Made by a program: the position numbers and the translations under genes. Positions 50,904 to 59,868 of a DNA stretch of 64,000 nt are shown here, one piece after another (position 1 is the first letter of the stretch; each line of letters begins with the position of its first letter). The stretch is from Peribacillus tepidiphilus (GTDB lineage Bacteria; Bacillota; Bacilli; Bacillales; DSM-1321), in contig NZ_WIAQ01000005.1 of assembly GCF_009466385.1 (NCBI RefSeq), forward strand, positions 60,968 to 124,967. The letters run 5' to 3'. The notes under the pieces are model-generated. The model was not told where the DNA came from, did no database searches, and saw nothing but the letters and a program-made list of their open reading frames with translations.

Positions 50904-50937
50904 AAACCCAGTCTCATTGAGATTGGGTTTTTTATTA
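50904..50937 (+). terminator. Intrinsic terminator after yhaP
   Basis: AACCCAGTCTCA pairs with GAGATTGGGTT (one G-U) followed by TTTTT. Confidence 0.85.
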
Positions 50938-50996
50938 GAATAAGAAAGTATGTTCTGTTTTATGGTACAATGAAGGACAAGAGAGGTGACAAGTAG

Positions 50997-52220
50997 ATGA
51001 GTGGTCTTACTTTTATTCATACGGCTGATTTGCATTTAGACAGCCCTTTTAAAGGGATGAGGCAACTGCCGAAAGAAATTTTAACGAGGCTTCATAACAG
51101 CACATTTTTATCCTTCCAAAAGATCGTAAAGCTTGCTATTAAAGAGCGCGTCGATTTTGTCCTAATATCAGGCGATTTATTTGACGAGGAAAATCGAAAT
51201 CTCCTGACTCAGGTAAAACTAAGACAAGAGTTTCAACGGCTAAATCAGCATAATATTCAAGTTTATATCATACATGGAAATCATGATCATCTAGGAGGAA
51301 AATGGATTTCAGTTGAATTTCCTGAAAATGTACATATTTTTTCAGAAAAACCGGAAATGATGGTTTATAAAAAGCAAAACGGTGTTACCGTCCATCTATA
51401 TGGTTTTAGCTATGGGCAGCGTCATCTAATAGAACGTTCGGCTAGACATTACAAGAAAGTGGATGGGGCTGATTTTCATATTGGCTTATTGCATGGCAGC
51501 ATTGAAGGCAACACAGAGCATAGCCCCTATTCTCCTTTTACACTCAAAGAACTGCTTGATATTGGCTTTGATTATTGGGCATTAGGACATATCCATAAGC
51601 GAACCGAACTTTCGTTGTTCCCTCCAATTATATATCCTGGAAACATTCAGGGCCGGCATAAAAAAGAAATCGGAGAAAAGGGTTGTTATCTCGTACGTTT
51701 ACAGCAAAAGGAAGCATCCCTCCAGTTTGTCTCCACCCATGACATCCTTTGGGAGAAAAAAGAGCTGAAGTTTGAAAAAATTCACAGCTTCGATGAACTT
51801 TTAGCTTTTTGTCAAAATGAAAGAGAAAATGTACGTCAGAACAACACGGGAGTATTTCTTGAATTAGTTATTCGTGTTGAACAGGTTAATGAAGAGCTCC
51901 TTTTTACGGAGGAGGACTTGCTTGAACTTTTGCAGGAGGATGAAGAAGGAAGAGAAGATTTTGTATGGGTTCATTCTGTGAAGCTGAGCGTTTTGTCTGC
52001 GGAGATTCTACTAGAGGGAAACCAATCTTTTTATTCCTTAATCTCTTCACATGCAGAAAATAAGGAGACCGTACTAGAAGCATTATTACCGCTTTATGCT
52101 CATTCGGCTGCCAGAAGACTTTTAGAAAACCTATCAGATGAAGAGCTGCAACAAATTACAGAAGAAGCCAAATCCTTATTATTTGCTTTATTGTCAGGGA
52201 AAGGAGGGATCACTTCTTGA
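50997..52220 (+). CDS. yhaO: YhaO, SbcD-like DNA exonuclease
   Basis: A 407-aa metallophosphoesterase of the Mre11/SbcD type. Its motifs are HTADLHLDSPF, LISGDLFDEENR, IHGNHDH, LLHGS and LGHIHKR, giving the two-metal active site. With the downstream YhaN it forms an SbcCD-like pair. B. subtilis YhaO is implicated in DNA repair. The ATG follows GAGAGGTGA. It overlaps yhaN by 4 bp. Length equals the B. subtilis protein to within one residue. Confidence 0.93.
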   Translation: MSGLTFIHTADLHLDSPFKGMRQLPKEILTRLHNSTFLSFQKIVKLAIKERVDFVLISGDLFDEENRNLLTQVKLRQEFQRLNQHNIQVYIIHGNHDHLGGKWISVEFPENVHIFSEKPEMMVYKKQNGVTVHLYGFSYGQRHLIERSARHYKKVDGADFHIGLLHGSIEGNTEHSPYSPFTLKELLDIGFDYWALGHIHKRTELSLFPPIIYPGNIQGRHKKEIGEKGCYLVRLQQKEASLQFVSTHDILWEKKELKFEKIHSFDELLAFCQNERENVRQNNTGVFLELVIRVEQVNEELLFTEEDLLELLQEDEEGREDFVWVHSVKLSVLSAEILLEGNQSFYSLISSHAENKETVLEALLPLYAHSAARRLLENLSDEELQQITEEAKSLLFALLSGKGGITS

Positions 52221-55219
52221 AAATAAGGGAATTGCACATTTACGGTTACGGGAAGCTAGAAAATGTTGCTATACGAAACGTTAAAGACTTGACGGTGTTT
52301 TTCGGTGAAAATGAAGCGGGAAAATCCACAATCATGTCTTTTATCCATAGTATTCTTTTTGGCTTTCCGACCAAGCAGCAAAGTGAAAATCGCTATGAGC
52401 CGAAGAACAACGCCAAATATGGAGGCAAAATCATTCTCGACACCCTTAAACATGGAAGGGTTTCAATTGAAAGAGTAAAAGGAAAAGCGATCGGGGATGT
52501 CACCGTCACTTTCTCGAATGGTAGCATCGGTTCAGAGGCAGAGCTTAAGAACATTTTACAAGGGATAGAAAAAACGACTTTTCAATCTATATTTTCCTTT
52601 GACTTGGATGGTTTACAGGGGCTTAGGAAGCTAGAAGAAGGAGAAATAGGTAAGTATCTCTTATCTGCAGGTCTAATTGGTACCGACAAGCTGATGGCTG
52701 TTGAAAACTTCCTTCAAAAAGAAGTGGATCGACGATTTAAACCATCTGGTAAAAATCCTCCACTTAACCGTTCGATAGCCGAATTAAAAGATCTAAGTAA
52801 GGAAATGAAGAAAGCTGAACAACATCAAAATGTATACTCTGATCTCCAAGACCAGCTGAAAAATAACATGAACAAAAAAGAACAGCTGGAAATCAAAATG
52901 AAGAATGTCGAAAAAGAGCTATTTCTATTAAATGAATATAAACGGATGCTCCCCATCTTACGAGAATTAAAAGGAACAGAGGAAGCATTATCTCAACTTA
53001 AGATGATTCATTTTCCAGAAGCGGGAATCAAAAGGCTGGAGCAAATCCTGCAACATAAACTCCCACTTGAAGCTCAGATAACCTCTTTAGAGCAAAGGAA
53101 AGCTGAGCTAGAGATTTTACAAACCGAAACTACACCAGATGACCTTTTTCTTGTCCATAAAGAAACGATCATTTCTTTATTGGATCGAGCTTCTGTTTAT
53201 GAGATTCAAGAACAGGAGAGAAACAAGCTTAAGATCTTGATTCAGGAAAAGGATTCACTCATTGAACAGAAGCTACAGGATCTGCATATCCAGCTCGACC
53301 AGGATGAACTGATCAAGCTGGATACGAGCCAGTTTGTATTGTCGAGAGCAGAAGAATTGGATCAGATGCATGAGCAGTTGAAAAGTGAAAAAGCGAAGCT
53401 AGACGAAAAATTAACAGAGGCGAAAACTAGACTTGAACAAACGGAAGACAAAATAGCAGAGTGGGAACAAAGACTACTTTCTGAAGAAAAGCGGCAGCAA
53501 TTAGAACAATATGAGCGGAAAGAGAATCAAATAAATCACAATGATTTCAGACTAGAAATGCTTCAAGGGCAAATAGAGAAGCTGGCTGAAAAAATAAAAA
53601 AACAAAAGACTAGCGAGGAAAAAGGTCAGCGAAAGGTCCACAGGATTTTTCTAAGTCTTATTGTGATTGGGCTAGTATTAAGTATTGGAGCGTACTTCAA
53701 AAATGATGTTTCTTTAGGAATAGCTGCTATCCTGTTTTTTGCCTGCAGTTTCATCCTAAAGTCTTTTTTTAAACTGCCTTCACAAATTGAAGAATGGAAA
53801 GAAGAGCTTAATAAACTTTCGGAAGAAAAAGCCTTACTTGAGAATCAAAAGATGGTAAGAAATAACGTAAACGATCCACTTTCAGCAGATTTATTGGCTC
53901 AAGACAGGGAGCTTCGGAATCGGATCCATGAACTTCAAATCCGTCATGAAGAATATGAGGAACAGTTTAACAGGATTATTGATGAATTTGAAAAATGGGA
54001 AAGAAATGCAGTCACTTTTGAGGACCAAAGGCAAGAAATGCTAAGGTTATGGAGACTACCATCTCATGTGAAGAAATTGTCTCTAGTATCGGTTTGTAAT
54101 GCCATTCGAACACTTAAACAAGACATCATTGAAAGAGAGAAGCTCAAGAAGGATTGGGACCGTTTAAACCAAGCTATTACAAAATTTGAAGATGATCGTA
54201 AGAATTTGACTCAAGTGCTTAATATTTCAGGAATAGACACACGCGAATGCTTGTTTATGTTAAAAAAGAAACTGAATGAAGAAAATGAAAAGCTTTCAAA
54301 ATGGAAGCATGTCCAAAATGAGCTTGAACGTCTTCAAAATGAGCATAAGCAGCTAGAGGCTAAACGCAGTTATTTTCAAAAAGAACTCAATGCCTTGTTT
54401 TCTCAAGCACAATGCGAAAATGAAGAAGAGTTTCGTAATAAAGCAAAACAATGGGAATACAGAAAACAGCTAGAAGACAAGCTTCAAAGTTTGACAACTC
54501 AATATAACCAAGCTTCTACATCTTTTATCGAGTGGTATGAGAAGGTGGGAGAAGACAACATAAACGATCTAACCCTTGCTGAAAAAGAACATGAAAAGGA
54601 AGAAATGAGCCGTTCATATACACAGCTTCTCGATGAAATTTCCCATTTAAAAGCAAGGATTGAGCAGTTGGAAGCAGGAGGGACATATCATCAACTTTCA
54701 CTTGCTTATTTTGAAAAGAAATCGATTTTTCAAGAGGAAGCAAAAGATTGGGCTAAATATGCCCTGGCTAAAAATCTACTTACAAAAGCCGTCGACAGCT
54801 ATAAAAATCAGCTGCTGCCTTCCATCATGAAAAGGGCTGAAGAGTATGTGTCCTTTTTAACAGACGGAGAGTATTTGAAAATTCAATGGGTGGAAGGAAA
54901 AGGCTTAATGCTACTTCGGAAAGATGATATTTGGTTTGAAGCCGGAGAGGTTAGCAGAGGTACGAGTGAGACGATTTATGTAGGAATGCGGTTGGCTTTG
55001 GCTTTACATACGTTTACAGAGGAGCCTCTTCCGATTTTAATTGATGACAGCTTTGTCAATTTCGACAGCAAAAGAACAAAGAAAGCGATCGAACTGATCT
55101 GTGAGCTTTCAAAGCAGCACCAAATCATCTTTTTTACTTGCCATGAACATATTCTTTCTTATTTTGATTCATCTTCCGTTATCTCTATGAGATTTGAAAA
55201 TCAATTGCTGAGAGGGTAG
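52217..55219 (+). CDS. yhaN: YhaN, SbcC-like ATPase with a membrane hairpin
   Basis: A 1000-aa SMC/Rad50-type ATPase. Walker A is GENEAGKST (residues 30-38), long coiled coils follow, and the C-terminus has the VSRGTSETIYVGMRLALAL signature and Walker B PILIDDSFVNFD. In the middle of the coiled coil (about 476-517) two hydrophobic segments, FLSLIVIGLVLSIGAYF and LGIAAILFFACSFILKSFF, replace the zinc hook and look like a membrane hairpin. It probably works with the YhaO nuclease on DNA ends at the membrane. It starts with TTG overlapping yhaO. Confidence 0.92.
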   Translation: MKIRELHIYGYGKLENVAIRNVKDLTVFFGENEAGKSTIMSFIHSILFGFPTKQQSENRYEPKNNAKYGGKIILDTLKHGRVSIERVKGKAIGDVTVTFSNGSIGSEAELKNILQGIEKTTFQSIFSFDLDGLQGLRKLEEGEIGKYLLSAGLIGTDKLMAVENFLQKEVDRRFKPSGKNPPLNRSIAELKDLSKEMKKAEQHQNVYSDLQDQLKNNMNKKEQLEIKMKNVEKELFLLNEYKRMLPILRELKGTEEALSQLKMIHFPEAGIKRLEQILQHKLPLEAQITSLEQRKAELEILQTETTPDDLFLVHKETIISLLDRASVYEIQEQERNKLKILIQEKDSLIEQKLQDLHIQLDQDELIKLDTSQFVLSRAEELDQMHEQLKSEKAKLDEKLTEAKTRLEQTEDKIAEWEQRLLSEEKRQQLEQYERKENQINHNDFRLEMLQGQIEKLAEKIKKQKTSEEKGQRKVHRIFLSLIVIGLVLSIGAYFKNDVSLGIAAILFFACSFILKSFFKLPSQIEEWKEELNKLSEEKALLENQKMVRNNVNDPLSADLLAQDRELRNRIHELQIRHEEYEEQFNRIIDEFEKWERNAVTFEDQRQEMLRLWRLPSHVKKLSLVSVCNAIRTLKQDIIEREKLKKDWDRLNQAITKFEDDRKNLTQVLNISGIDTRECLFMLKKKLNEENEKLSKWKHVQNELERLQNEHKQLEAKRSYFQKELNALFSQAQCENEEEFRNKAKQWEYRKQLEDKLQSLTTQYNQASTSFIEWYEKVGEDNINDLTLAEKEHEKEEMSRSYTQLLDEISHLKARIEQLEAGGTYHQLSLAYFEKKSIFQEEAKDWAKYALAKNLLTKAVDSYKNQLLPSIMKRAEEYVSFLTDGEYLKIQWVEGKGLMLLRKDDIWFEAGEVSRGTSETIYVGMRLALALHTFTEEPLPILIDDSFVNFDSKRTKKAIELICELSKQHQIIFFTCHEHILSYFDSSSVISMRFENQLLRG

Positions 55220-55296
55220 GGTATGTTACATGGAAAAAACTGCTGGGATAAGGTAAAATACAACGATACGCAACAAAATGGAAGGAAAATTGAAAG

Positions 55297-56493
55297 ATGA
55301 GTCTAAAAGAGAAGAATGCTAGGGGACCGTTAGTATTATTAAGCATTAATTTATTTATTATTATGGTGGGTATTGGTTTGGTTATCCCAATCTTGCCATT
55401 TTATGTAGAAATGTTTAATGCTGATGCTCAAATTTTGGGGATGCTCATAGCGGTTTTTTCAATTATGCAATTTTTATTTGCACCAATTTGGGGAAGGTTG
55501 TCAGATAGATGGGGACGTAAACCGATGATCATCATCGGTTTGATAGGATTTGCGGCTGCAGAGTTTGTTTTTGCATTCGCTAGTCATCTGTGGATGTTGT
55601 TTCTTTCTCGAATCTTTGCAGGAACGTTCGGCTCTGCCTTAATGCCGACTGCGATGGCCTATGTGGCAGATGTGACCTCTCAAGAAAACAGGGGGAAAGG
55701 AATGGGAATGATCGGTGCTGCCATGGGTCTAGGGATTGTGATTGGCCCGGGAATAGGAGGATGGCTGGCGGAGTTCGATCTATCGTATCCGTTTTTCTTT
55801 GCCGGTATTGCTGCAACCATTGCTGCGATTGTTTCGATGCTTGTTTTGCCGGAATCGCTAGGTAAGGAGAAACGATCTTTTATAGCCAATGAGACGGAAA
55901 ATCAATTTGTTCTGATGAAAAAAGCCTTATGTAGTCCGGTTGGTTTTTTATTGATTCTTGTGTTCATCATGAGTTTTGGCTTGGCTAATTTCCAATCCAT
56001 TTTTGGCTATTATACAATGGAAAGATACAATTTTTCCCCAAAAGATGTCGGCTTGGTTATTTTGATTGTGGGAATCATTGGTACAATTGCTCAAGGAGTG
56101 TTAGTCGGCCGTTTGATTAACAAATTTGGAGAAGAGAAAGTTTTAACTGGCTCATTGATCGTCAGTGCGATTGGATTTATTTTAATGACAACGGCTCCGT
56201 CTTTTGCATGGGTATTGATTACTACATCTTTGTTCTATCTTGGAAACTCGATTTTACGACCGGCTTTAAATACGTTCATTTCAAATCTTGCAGGAAACAA
56301 GCAAGGAATGGTCATGGGATTGAATAACTCTTTTATGAGCCTAGGAAATGCAGTTGGTCCCATCTTAGCAGGAATGTTATTTGAATGGAACATTCATATT
56401 CCTTATTTTTTCGGAGCATTTATTATGATTGTTGGCTTAGTCTCCACAAGGATATGGATTACAAGAAGAAAACTTTCAGATATAGAATCGTGA
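55297..56493 (+). CDS. MFS drug efflux transporter (NorA/TetA-like DHA1)
   Basis: A 398-aa, 12-helix MFS protein. Motif A is GRLSDRWGRKPMIIIG, motif C is GAAMGLGIVIGPGIGGWLAE, and the first helix has IPILPFYVEMFNADAQ, all typical of drug:H+ antiporters of the DHA1 group. Its substrate is unknown. It starts 77 bp after yhaN and lies between yhaN and yhaM, a gap that holds no such gene in B. subtilis, so it is a lineage-specific insertion. The ATG follows GGAAGGAAAA. Confidence 0.88.
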   Translation: MSLKEKNARGPLVLLSINLFIIMVGIGLVIPILPFYVEMFNADAQILGMLIAVFSIMQFLFAPIWGRLSDRWGRKPMIIIGLIGFAAAEFVFAFASHLWMLFLSRIFAGTFGSALMPTAMAYVADVTSQENRGKGMGMIGAAMGLGIVIGPGIGGWLAEFDLSYPFFFAGIAATIAAIVSMLVLPESLGKEKRSFIANETENQFVLMKKALCSPVGFLLILVFIMSFGLANFQSIFGYYTMERYNFSPKDVGLVILIVGIIGTIAQGVLVGRLINKFGEEKVLTGSLIVSAIGFILMTTAPSFAWVLITTSLFYLGNSILRPALNTFISNLAGNKQGMVMGLNNSFMSLGNAVGPILAGMLFEWNIHIPYFFGAFIMIVGLVSTRIWITRRKLSDIES

Positions 56494-56610
56494 AAAAGAA
56501 AGGACTTCATATAAGCTACCTGTTAAATTTTTAAAAGGGTATTCATAAAAAAACGTGTACTCCACTAACGTATGGTATACTGAAATTAGTACTAAAGCGG
56601 AGGGATTAGC

Positions 56611-57558
56611 TTGGAAAAGGGTATTGCTTATCTTGGAGTCGGAGATATAATGGAAGGCTTTATGTATATTAAATCAAGTACAAAAGGGATTGCCAGTAAC
56701 GGGAAGCCTTTTTTGTCACTCGTATTGTCCGATAAATCTGGTGAAATTGAAGGGAAGCTTTGGGACATTACAGAAGAGTACGAAAGCATATACATAGCTG
56801 AAAAGACTGTAAAGGTGCAAGGAGAAATTCAAAACTATAGAGGGCGCAACCAATTGAAAATAAGACAGATCCGCCCTACGAACGAAAACGATCTTGTTTC
56901 GATGGCAGATCTGATTCAAACGGCACCATTAAGTCCAGAAGAGATGGCAAGCACGATTAATCAGTTTATTTTTGAAATGAGAAATCCAAAAATTCAAAGG
57001 ATCACACGGTTTCTTTTGAAAAAATATCAGCAAGAGTTTTTTACTTTTCCAGCAGCAACTAAAAATCATCATGAATTTATGTCCGGTTTGGCTTATCACG
57101 TCGTTTCCATGCTGAACTTAGCAAAGGCTATTGCAAATCTCTATCCAAAACTAGATCGAGACCTGTTGTATTCAGGGATTATTTTGCATGATTTAGGAAA
57201 AGTCATTGAATTATCCGGTCCGATTTCTACTTCTTATACGGTGGAGGGCAATTTGCTTGGCCATATTACCATAATGGTGAATGAAATCGGAAAGGCTGCT
57301 GAAGAATTAGACATTAAAGGTGAAGAAGTCATGGTTCTGCAGCACCTTGTCTTGAGCCACCATGGTAAAGCTGAATGGGGAAGTCCGAAGCCGCCATTGA
57401 TTAAGGAAGCGGAGATTTTGCATTATATCGACAACATTGACGCAAAAATCAATATGCTCGATCGGGCTCTTGATAAAGTGAAGCCTGGAGAATATACGGA
57501 AAGAATTTTTGCACTGGATAACAGGGCATTTTACAAACCAGTCTTTCAAGACGAATAA
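56611..57558 (+). CDS. yhaM: 3'-5' exoribonuclease YhaM
   Basis: A 315-aa protein with an N-terminal OB-fold (about 15-100, [34 protein letters not shown]) and an HD domain with [22 protein letters not shown] and [15 protein letters not shown] (metal ligands). YhaM is a Mn2+-dependent 3'-5' exonuclease for RNA and single-stranded DNA. The length matches B. subtilis (314 aa). The TTG start is supported by GCGGAGGG. The 125-bp repeat element and two terminator hairpins follow. Confidence 0.94.
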   Translation: MEKGIAYLGVGDIMEGFMYIKSSTKGIASNGKPFLSLVLSDKSGEIEGKLWDITEEYESIYIAEKTVKVQGEIQNYRGRNQLKIRQIRPTNENDLVSMADLIQTAPLSPEEMASTINQFIFEMRNPKIQRITRFLLKKYQQEFFTFPAATKNHHEFMSGLAYHVVSMLNLAKAIANLYPKLDRDLLYSGIILHDLGKVIELSGPISTSYTVEGNLLGHITIMVNEIGKAAEELDIKGEEVMVLQHLVLSHHGKAEWGSPKPPLIKEAEILHYIDNIDAKINMLDRALDKVKPGEYTERIFALDNRAFYKPVFQDE

Positions 57559-57560
57559 AA

Positions 57561-57590
57561 ACATGGTCCCCAAACGAAGGGCAAATTTTT
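57561..57590 (+). terminator. Hairpin copy 1 after yhaM
   Basis: ACATGGTCCCCAAACGAAGG with GCAAATTTTT is an imperfect terminator two bases after yhaM. It is the degenerate twin of the hairpin at 57749-57781, with the 125-bp repeat between them. Confidence 0.6.
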
Positions 57591-57622
57591 AAACTATCAC
57601 CAAAGTATTTAACACGCACGTT

Positions 57623-57747
57623 CAGACTGGTTGAAAACGTTTGTCAGTCGAGGAACGAACCCGTGCGAGGAGCGGAGTTACCATAGACGGTAATGAGCAC
57701 CGGAGGAGGGTTCGTGACGAAGAATGCGAGCGTTTGTCAACAGTCTG
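57623..57747. repeat. 125-bp nearly palindromic repeat element, copy B
   Basis: Same length as copy A (13282-13406) with five differences. Terminal CAGACTG/CAGTCTG inverted repeats and the inner GAACCC/GGGTTC and TTACC/GGTAA pairs are kept. Confidence 0.9.
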
Positions 57748-57748
57748 A

Positions 57749-57781
57749 AACATGCTCCTCAAACGAGGGGCATATTTTTTT
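57749..57781 (+). terminator. Hairpin copy 2 after yhaM
   Basis: ATGCTCCTC pairs with GAGGGGCAT around AAAC, followed by TTTTTTT. It matches copy 1 at about 26 of 30 positions. Confidence 0.7.
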
Positions 57782-57868
57782 GGAAACATACATAAGTATG
57801 AACAAAACAGTAGGACAAGTTTTGAGCCTGTTTTTACGACTAAATTAGGGAAAGGAACGGTGAAATCT

Positions 57869-58051
57869 ATGCCGATTTGGATTTATTTTGTCATTGCAGG
57901 AATTATTGTCAGTGGAATAATGGCCATTAGGGCTGCCAGACAGGAAAGGGAAGTAGAGGATCAATGGATCGAACAAGAAGGGCAAAAATATATATCCAGA
58001 ATGAATGAAGAGAAGAGAAAGAAGCACCTAAGTAAACAAGACACGGCATAA
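57869..58051 (+). CDS. yhaL: YhaL-like membrane protein
   Basis: A 60-aa protein with one N-terminal membrane helix (IWIYFVIAGIIVSGIMAI) and a charged tail containing EVEDQWIEQEGQKYISRMNE. This matches the layout of B. subtilis YhaL, a SigF-dependent small sporulation protein next to prsA. The start at 57869 follows GGAAAGGAACGG; the longer in-frame upstream part belongs to the repeat and hairpin region. It is convergent with prsA. Confidence 0.82.
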   Translation: MPIWIYFVIAGIIVSGIMAIRAARQEREVEDQWIEQEGQKYISRMNEEKRKKHLSKQDTA

Positions 58052-58067
58052 AACCGTGTCTTGTTTT
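58034..58067. terminator. Terminator between yhaL and prsA
   Basis: AAACAAGACACGG pairs perfectly over 13 bp with CCGTGTCTTGTTT around CATAAAA; it overlaps the end of yhaL. Confidence 0.88.
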
Positions 58068-58072
58068 ACATC

Positions 58073-58101
58073 AAAGCTAAGCGGGGGCTTTCCGCTTTTC
58101 T
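58073..58101 (-). repeat. GCGGAAAGCCCCCGCTTAGC repeat next to the prsA stop
   Basis: On the minus strand the prsA TAA is followed at once by AGAAAAGCGGAAAGCCCCCG and CTTAGCTT. Third stop-adjacent copy of this motif. Confidence 0.65.
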
Positions 58102-58959
58102 TTATTTCTGGTCACTTTTGAGAGCGTCTTTTAAGTCTTTATCTTCAATTTTTACATCCGCTTCTTTCAGTTCTTCTTCCATGACCTTCTGAACCTTCTC
58201 TCCGTCAAGCTTAGAGACCTTTAGTTCGTATTCAATTTCTTTTTTCATGTCTTCAAGCGGCTTTTTCTCTTTTTTGTCGATCAATTGAATGATATGGTAT
58301 CCATGTTCTGTTTTTACTATATCGCTAATTTCATTTTTCTTAAGTGCGTATGCTGCCTGTTCAAATTCTGGAACCATTACGCCAGTGCCAAACCATCCAA
58401 GATCTCCGCCTTTTTCTGCAGAACCCGGGTCTTTAGAATATTTTTTGGCAAGCTCTTCAAACTTGGCACCTTCATTCAATTTCTGTTTCACTTCTTTTGC
58501 AGTTTTTTCATCCTCTACCAAGATGTGTCGTGCATGGATTTCTGGTTTAAGATTATCATAGTATTCTTTAATTTCTTTATCAGTGACTTTGATATCCTTG
58601 ATTGCTGCTTTTTCTTGAAGCATGCCAATTTTGAAGGATCTTTTTAAGTCTTCTTCATCTTTATACCCATATTGAGCAAGAGCCATTTCGAAATTTTCGC
58701 CTAAGTCTTTCTTAAGCTTGTCTATTTTTTCGTCAAGCTCTTGATCCGTCACTTTGTATTTTTTAGCAAGAACCTTTTCGTATACCAGTTCTTGTAAAAC
58801 TTGTTCACCGTAGCGGTCTTTTAGAGCCGTATATAACTCTTCCTTCGTGATGTCTCCAGCCTTTGATTTTACGATAACTTCTGAATCGCCACCATTAGAG
58901 CATGCTGAGAGGCCGATAATACTTGCAGATAATGCAAGGGATAATACCCATTTTTTCAT
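58102..58959 (-). CDS. prsA: Foldase lipoprotein PrsA
   Basis: A 285-aa lipoprotein with lipobox GLSAC (Cys20) and a parvulin-type peptidyl-prolyl isomerase domain (about 135-225: EIHARHILVEDEKTAKEV, FEELAKKYSKDPGSAEKGGD, LGWFGTGVMVPEFEQAAYAL, TEHGYHIIQLID) between helical N- and C-terminal chaperone segments. It folds secreted proteins on the outer face of the membrane and is essential in B. subtilis. Gene order yhaL-prsA is conserved. The ATG follows AGGAGTTG. Confidence 0.95.
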   Translation of the reverse strand: MKKWVLSLALSASIIGLSACSNGGDSEVIVKSKAGDITKEELYTALKDRYGEQVLQELVYEKVLAKKYKVTDQELDEKIDKLKKDLGENFEMALAQYGYKDEEDLKRSFKIGMLQEKAAIKDIKVTDKEIKEYYDNLKPEIHARHILVEDEKTAKEVKQKLNEGAKFEELAKKYSKDPGSAEKGGDLGWFGTGVMVPEFEQAAYALKKNEISDIVKTEHGYHIIQLIDKKEKKPLEDMKKEIEYELKVSKLDGEKVQKVMEEELKEADVKIEDKDLKDALKSDQK

Positions 58960-59144
58960 TCAAAACAACTCCTGTATATGTATTGGTAAATAAAATCCAC
59001 AAACCTTACTATAACATAAAATGGATAGTAGGCAAAAAAATTATGTGTATCGTCCATGAAATTTCATGAAATTTGGGCAAATACCTAACCCAAACTAGAC
59101 CATTTACATATGATAAAGCGAAGAGACAAAAGGAGGTAAGGAAA

Positions 59145-59231
59145 ATGGGCCATAGCCATAGCACAGGGTTTGCTTTATTAGTTGTATTGTTCATTTTACT
59201 AATTATCGTAGGTGCAGCTTTTATTTGCTAA
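59145..59231 (+). CDS. YjcZ-family tiny sporulation protein (1)
   Basis: A 28-aa peptide after AAGGAGG: MGHSHSTGFALLVVLFILLI, then IVGAAFIC. A short His/Ser/Gly head and one membrane helix ending GAA(F/W) define the YjcZ-like spore peptide family. First of three tandem genes, each with its own ribosome binding site. Spore localisation is known for related peptides; function is unclear. Confidence 0.85.
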   Translation: MGHSHSTGFALLVVLFILLIIVGAAFIC

Positions 59232-59318
59232 TTTCATAGTATTTCGATGATAGGTGCCTACTCTAAATCGTGAAAAGGTGAATAGGATAACGTAACAACT
59301 CGAAAAGGAGGTGTTACT

Positions 59319-59402
59319 ATGGATCATGGATTCGTAGGCGGTTTCGCTTTAATCGTCGTATTGTTCATCTTACTGGTAATCGTAGGTGCAGCTTGGCTGT
59401 AG
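59319..59402 (+). CDS. YjcZ-family tiny sporulation protein (2)
   Basis: A 27-aa peptide after AAAGGAGG: MDHGFVGGFALIVVLFILLV, then IVGAAWL. It is the second tandem YjcZ-like peptide; the GFAL(L/I)VVLFILL core is nearly identical to its neighbours, which indicates duplication. Confidence 0.85.
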   Translation: MDHGFVGGFALIVVLFILLVIVGAAWL

Positions 59403-59467
59403 ATAGCTGAATGCTTGTACCTAAAAAGTGATCTGATATTGACTTTCTTACGGAAGGAGGGAATGGA

Positions 59468-59554
59468 ATGTCTGGAGTACACGGTGGGGGATTTGCTCTT
59501 CTAGTGGTGTTGTTCATTCTTTTAATCATCATTGGAGCTGCTTGGATTTGCTAA
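59468..59554 (+). CDS. YjcZ-family tiny sporulation protein (3)
   Basis: A 28-aa peptide after AAGGAGG: MSGVHGGGFALLVVLFILLI, then IIGAAWIC. Third tandem copy; the C-terminal cysteine is shared with copy 1 but not copy 2. An ATG five bases upstream is in another frame. A terminator follows at 59610. Confidence 0.85.
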   Translation: MSGVHGGGFALLVVLFILLIIIGAAWIC

Positions 59555-59609
59555 AATAATAGTGTGAAAAAGCAGGCGGATGCACCGATCTACAAACTTT
59601 TTCACGCAC

Positions 59610-59637
59610 AAAAGGTGAAGCGATGGCTTCACCTTTT
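59610..59637 (+). terminator. Intrinsic terminator after the YjcZ cluster
   Basis: AAAAGGTGAAGC pairs with GGCTTCACCTTTT around GAT. Confidence 0.85.
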
Positions 59638-59722
59638 ATATTGAGGACAAACACTCCCCTAAGTAACAAGGGTTATTAACATTTTATTTTTCAATGATCC
59701 TTAGTTACAATTCCCAAAACTC

Positions 59723-59868
59723 TATCCCGCATTAACGGGCAGTATGGCCCCCACTTCAAGACTTAGAGAAATGGATGAAATACTTTGTGGGTGTCAACTG
59801 CCCGTAAAAGCCCGATTGGTTCAACTAACTATCAATGGAAAACCCCCACTGATGGAAGTTTCACTTTA
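59723..59868 (-). repeat. Full-length GTGAAACTTCC...CTGCCCGTTAATG repeat
   Basis: On the minus strand it starts AAAGTGAAACTTCCATCAGT and GGGGG, and ends CTGCCCGTTAATGCGGGATA. The two ends recur fused at 25011-25059. It also contains an inner CGGGCAGTTGAC copy. It begins at the stop codon of the minus-strand gene at 59866-60141. Confidence 0.65.

Noticed and set aside
57752..57868. Longer YhaL N-terminus
   Set aside because: It translates the terminator hairpin next to the 125-bp repeat.
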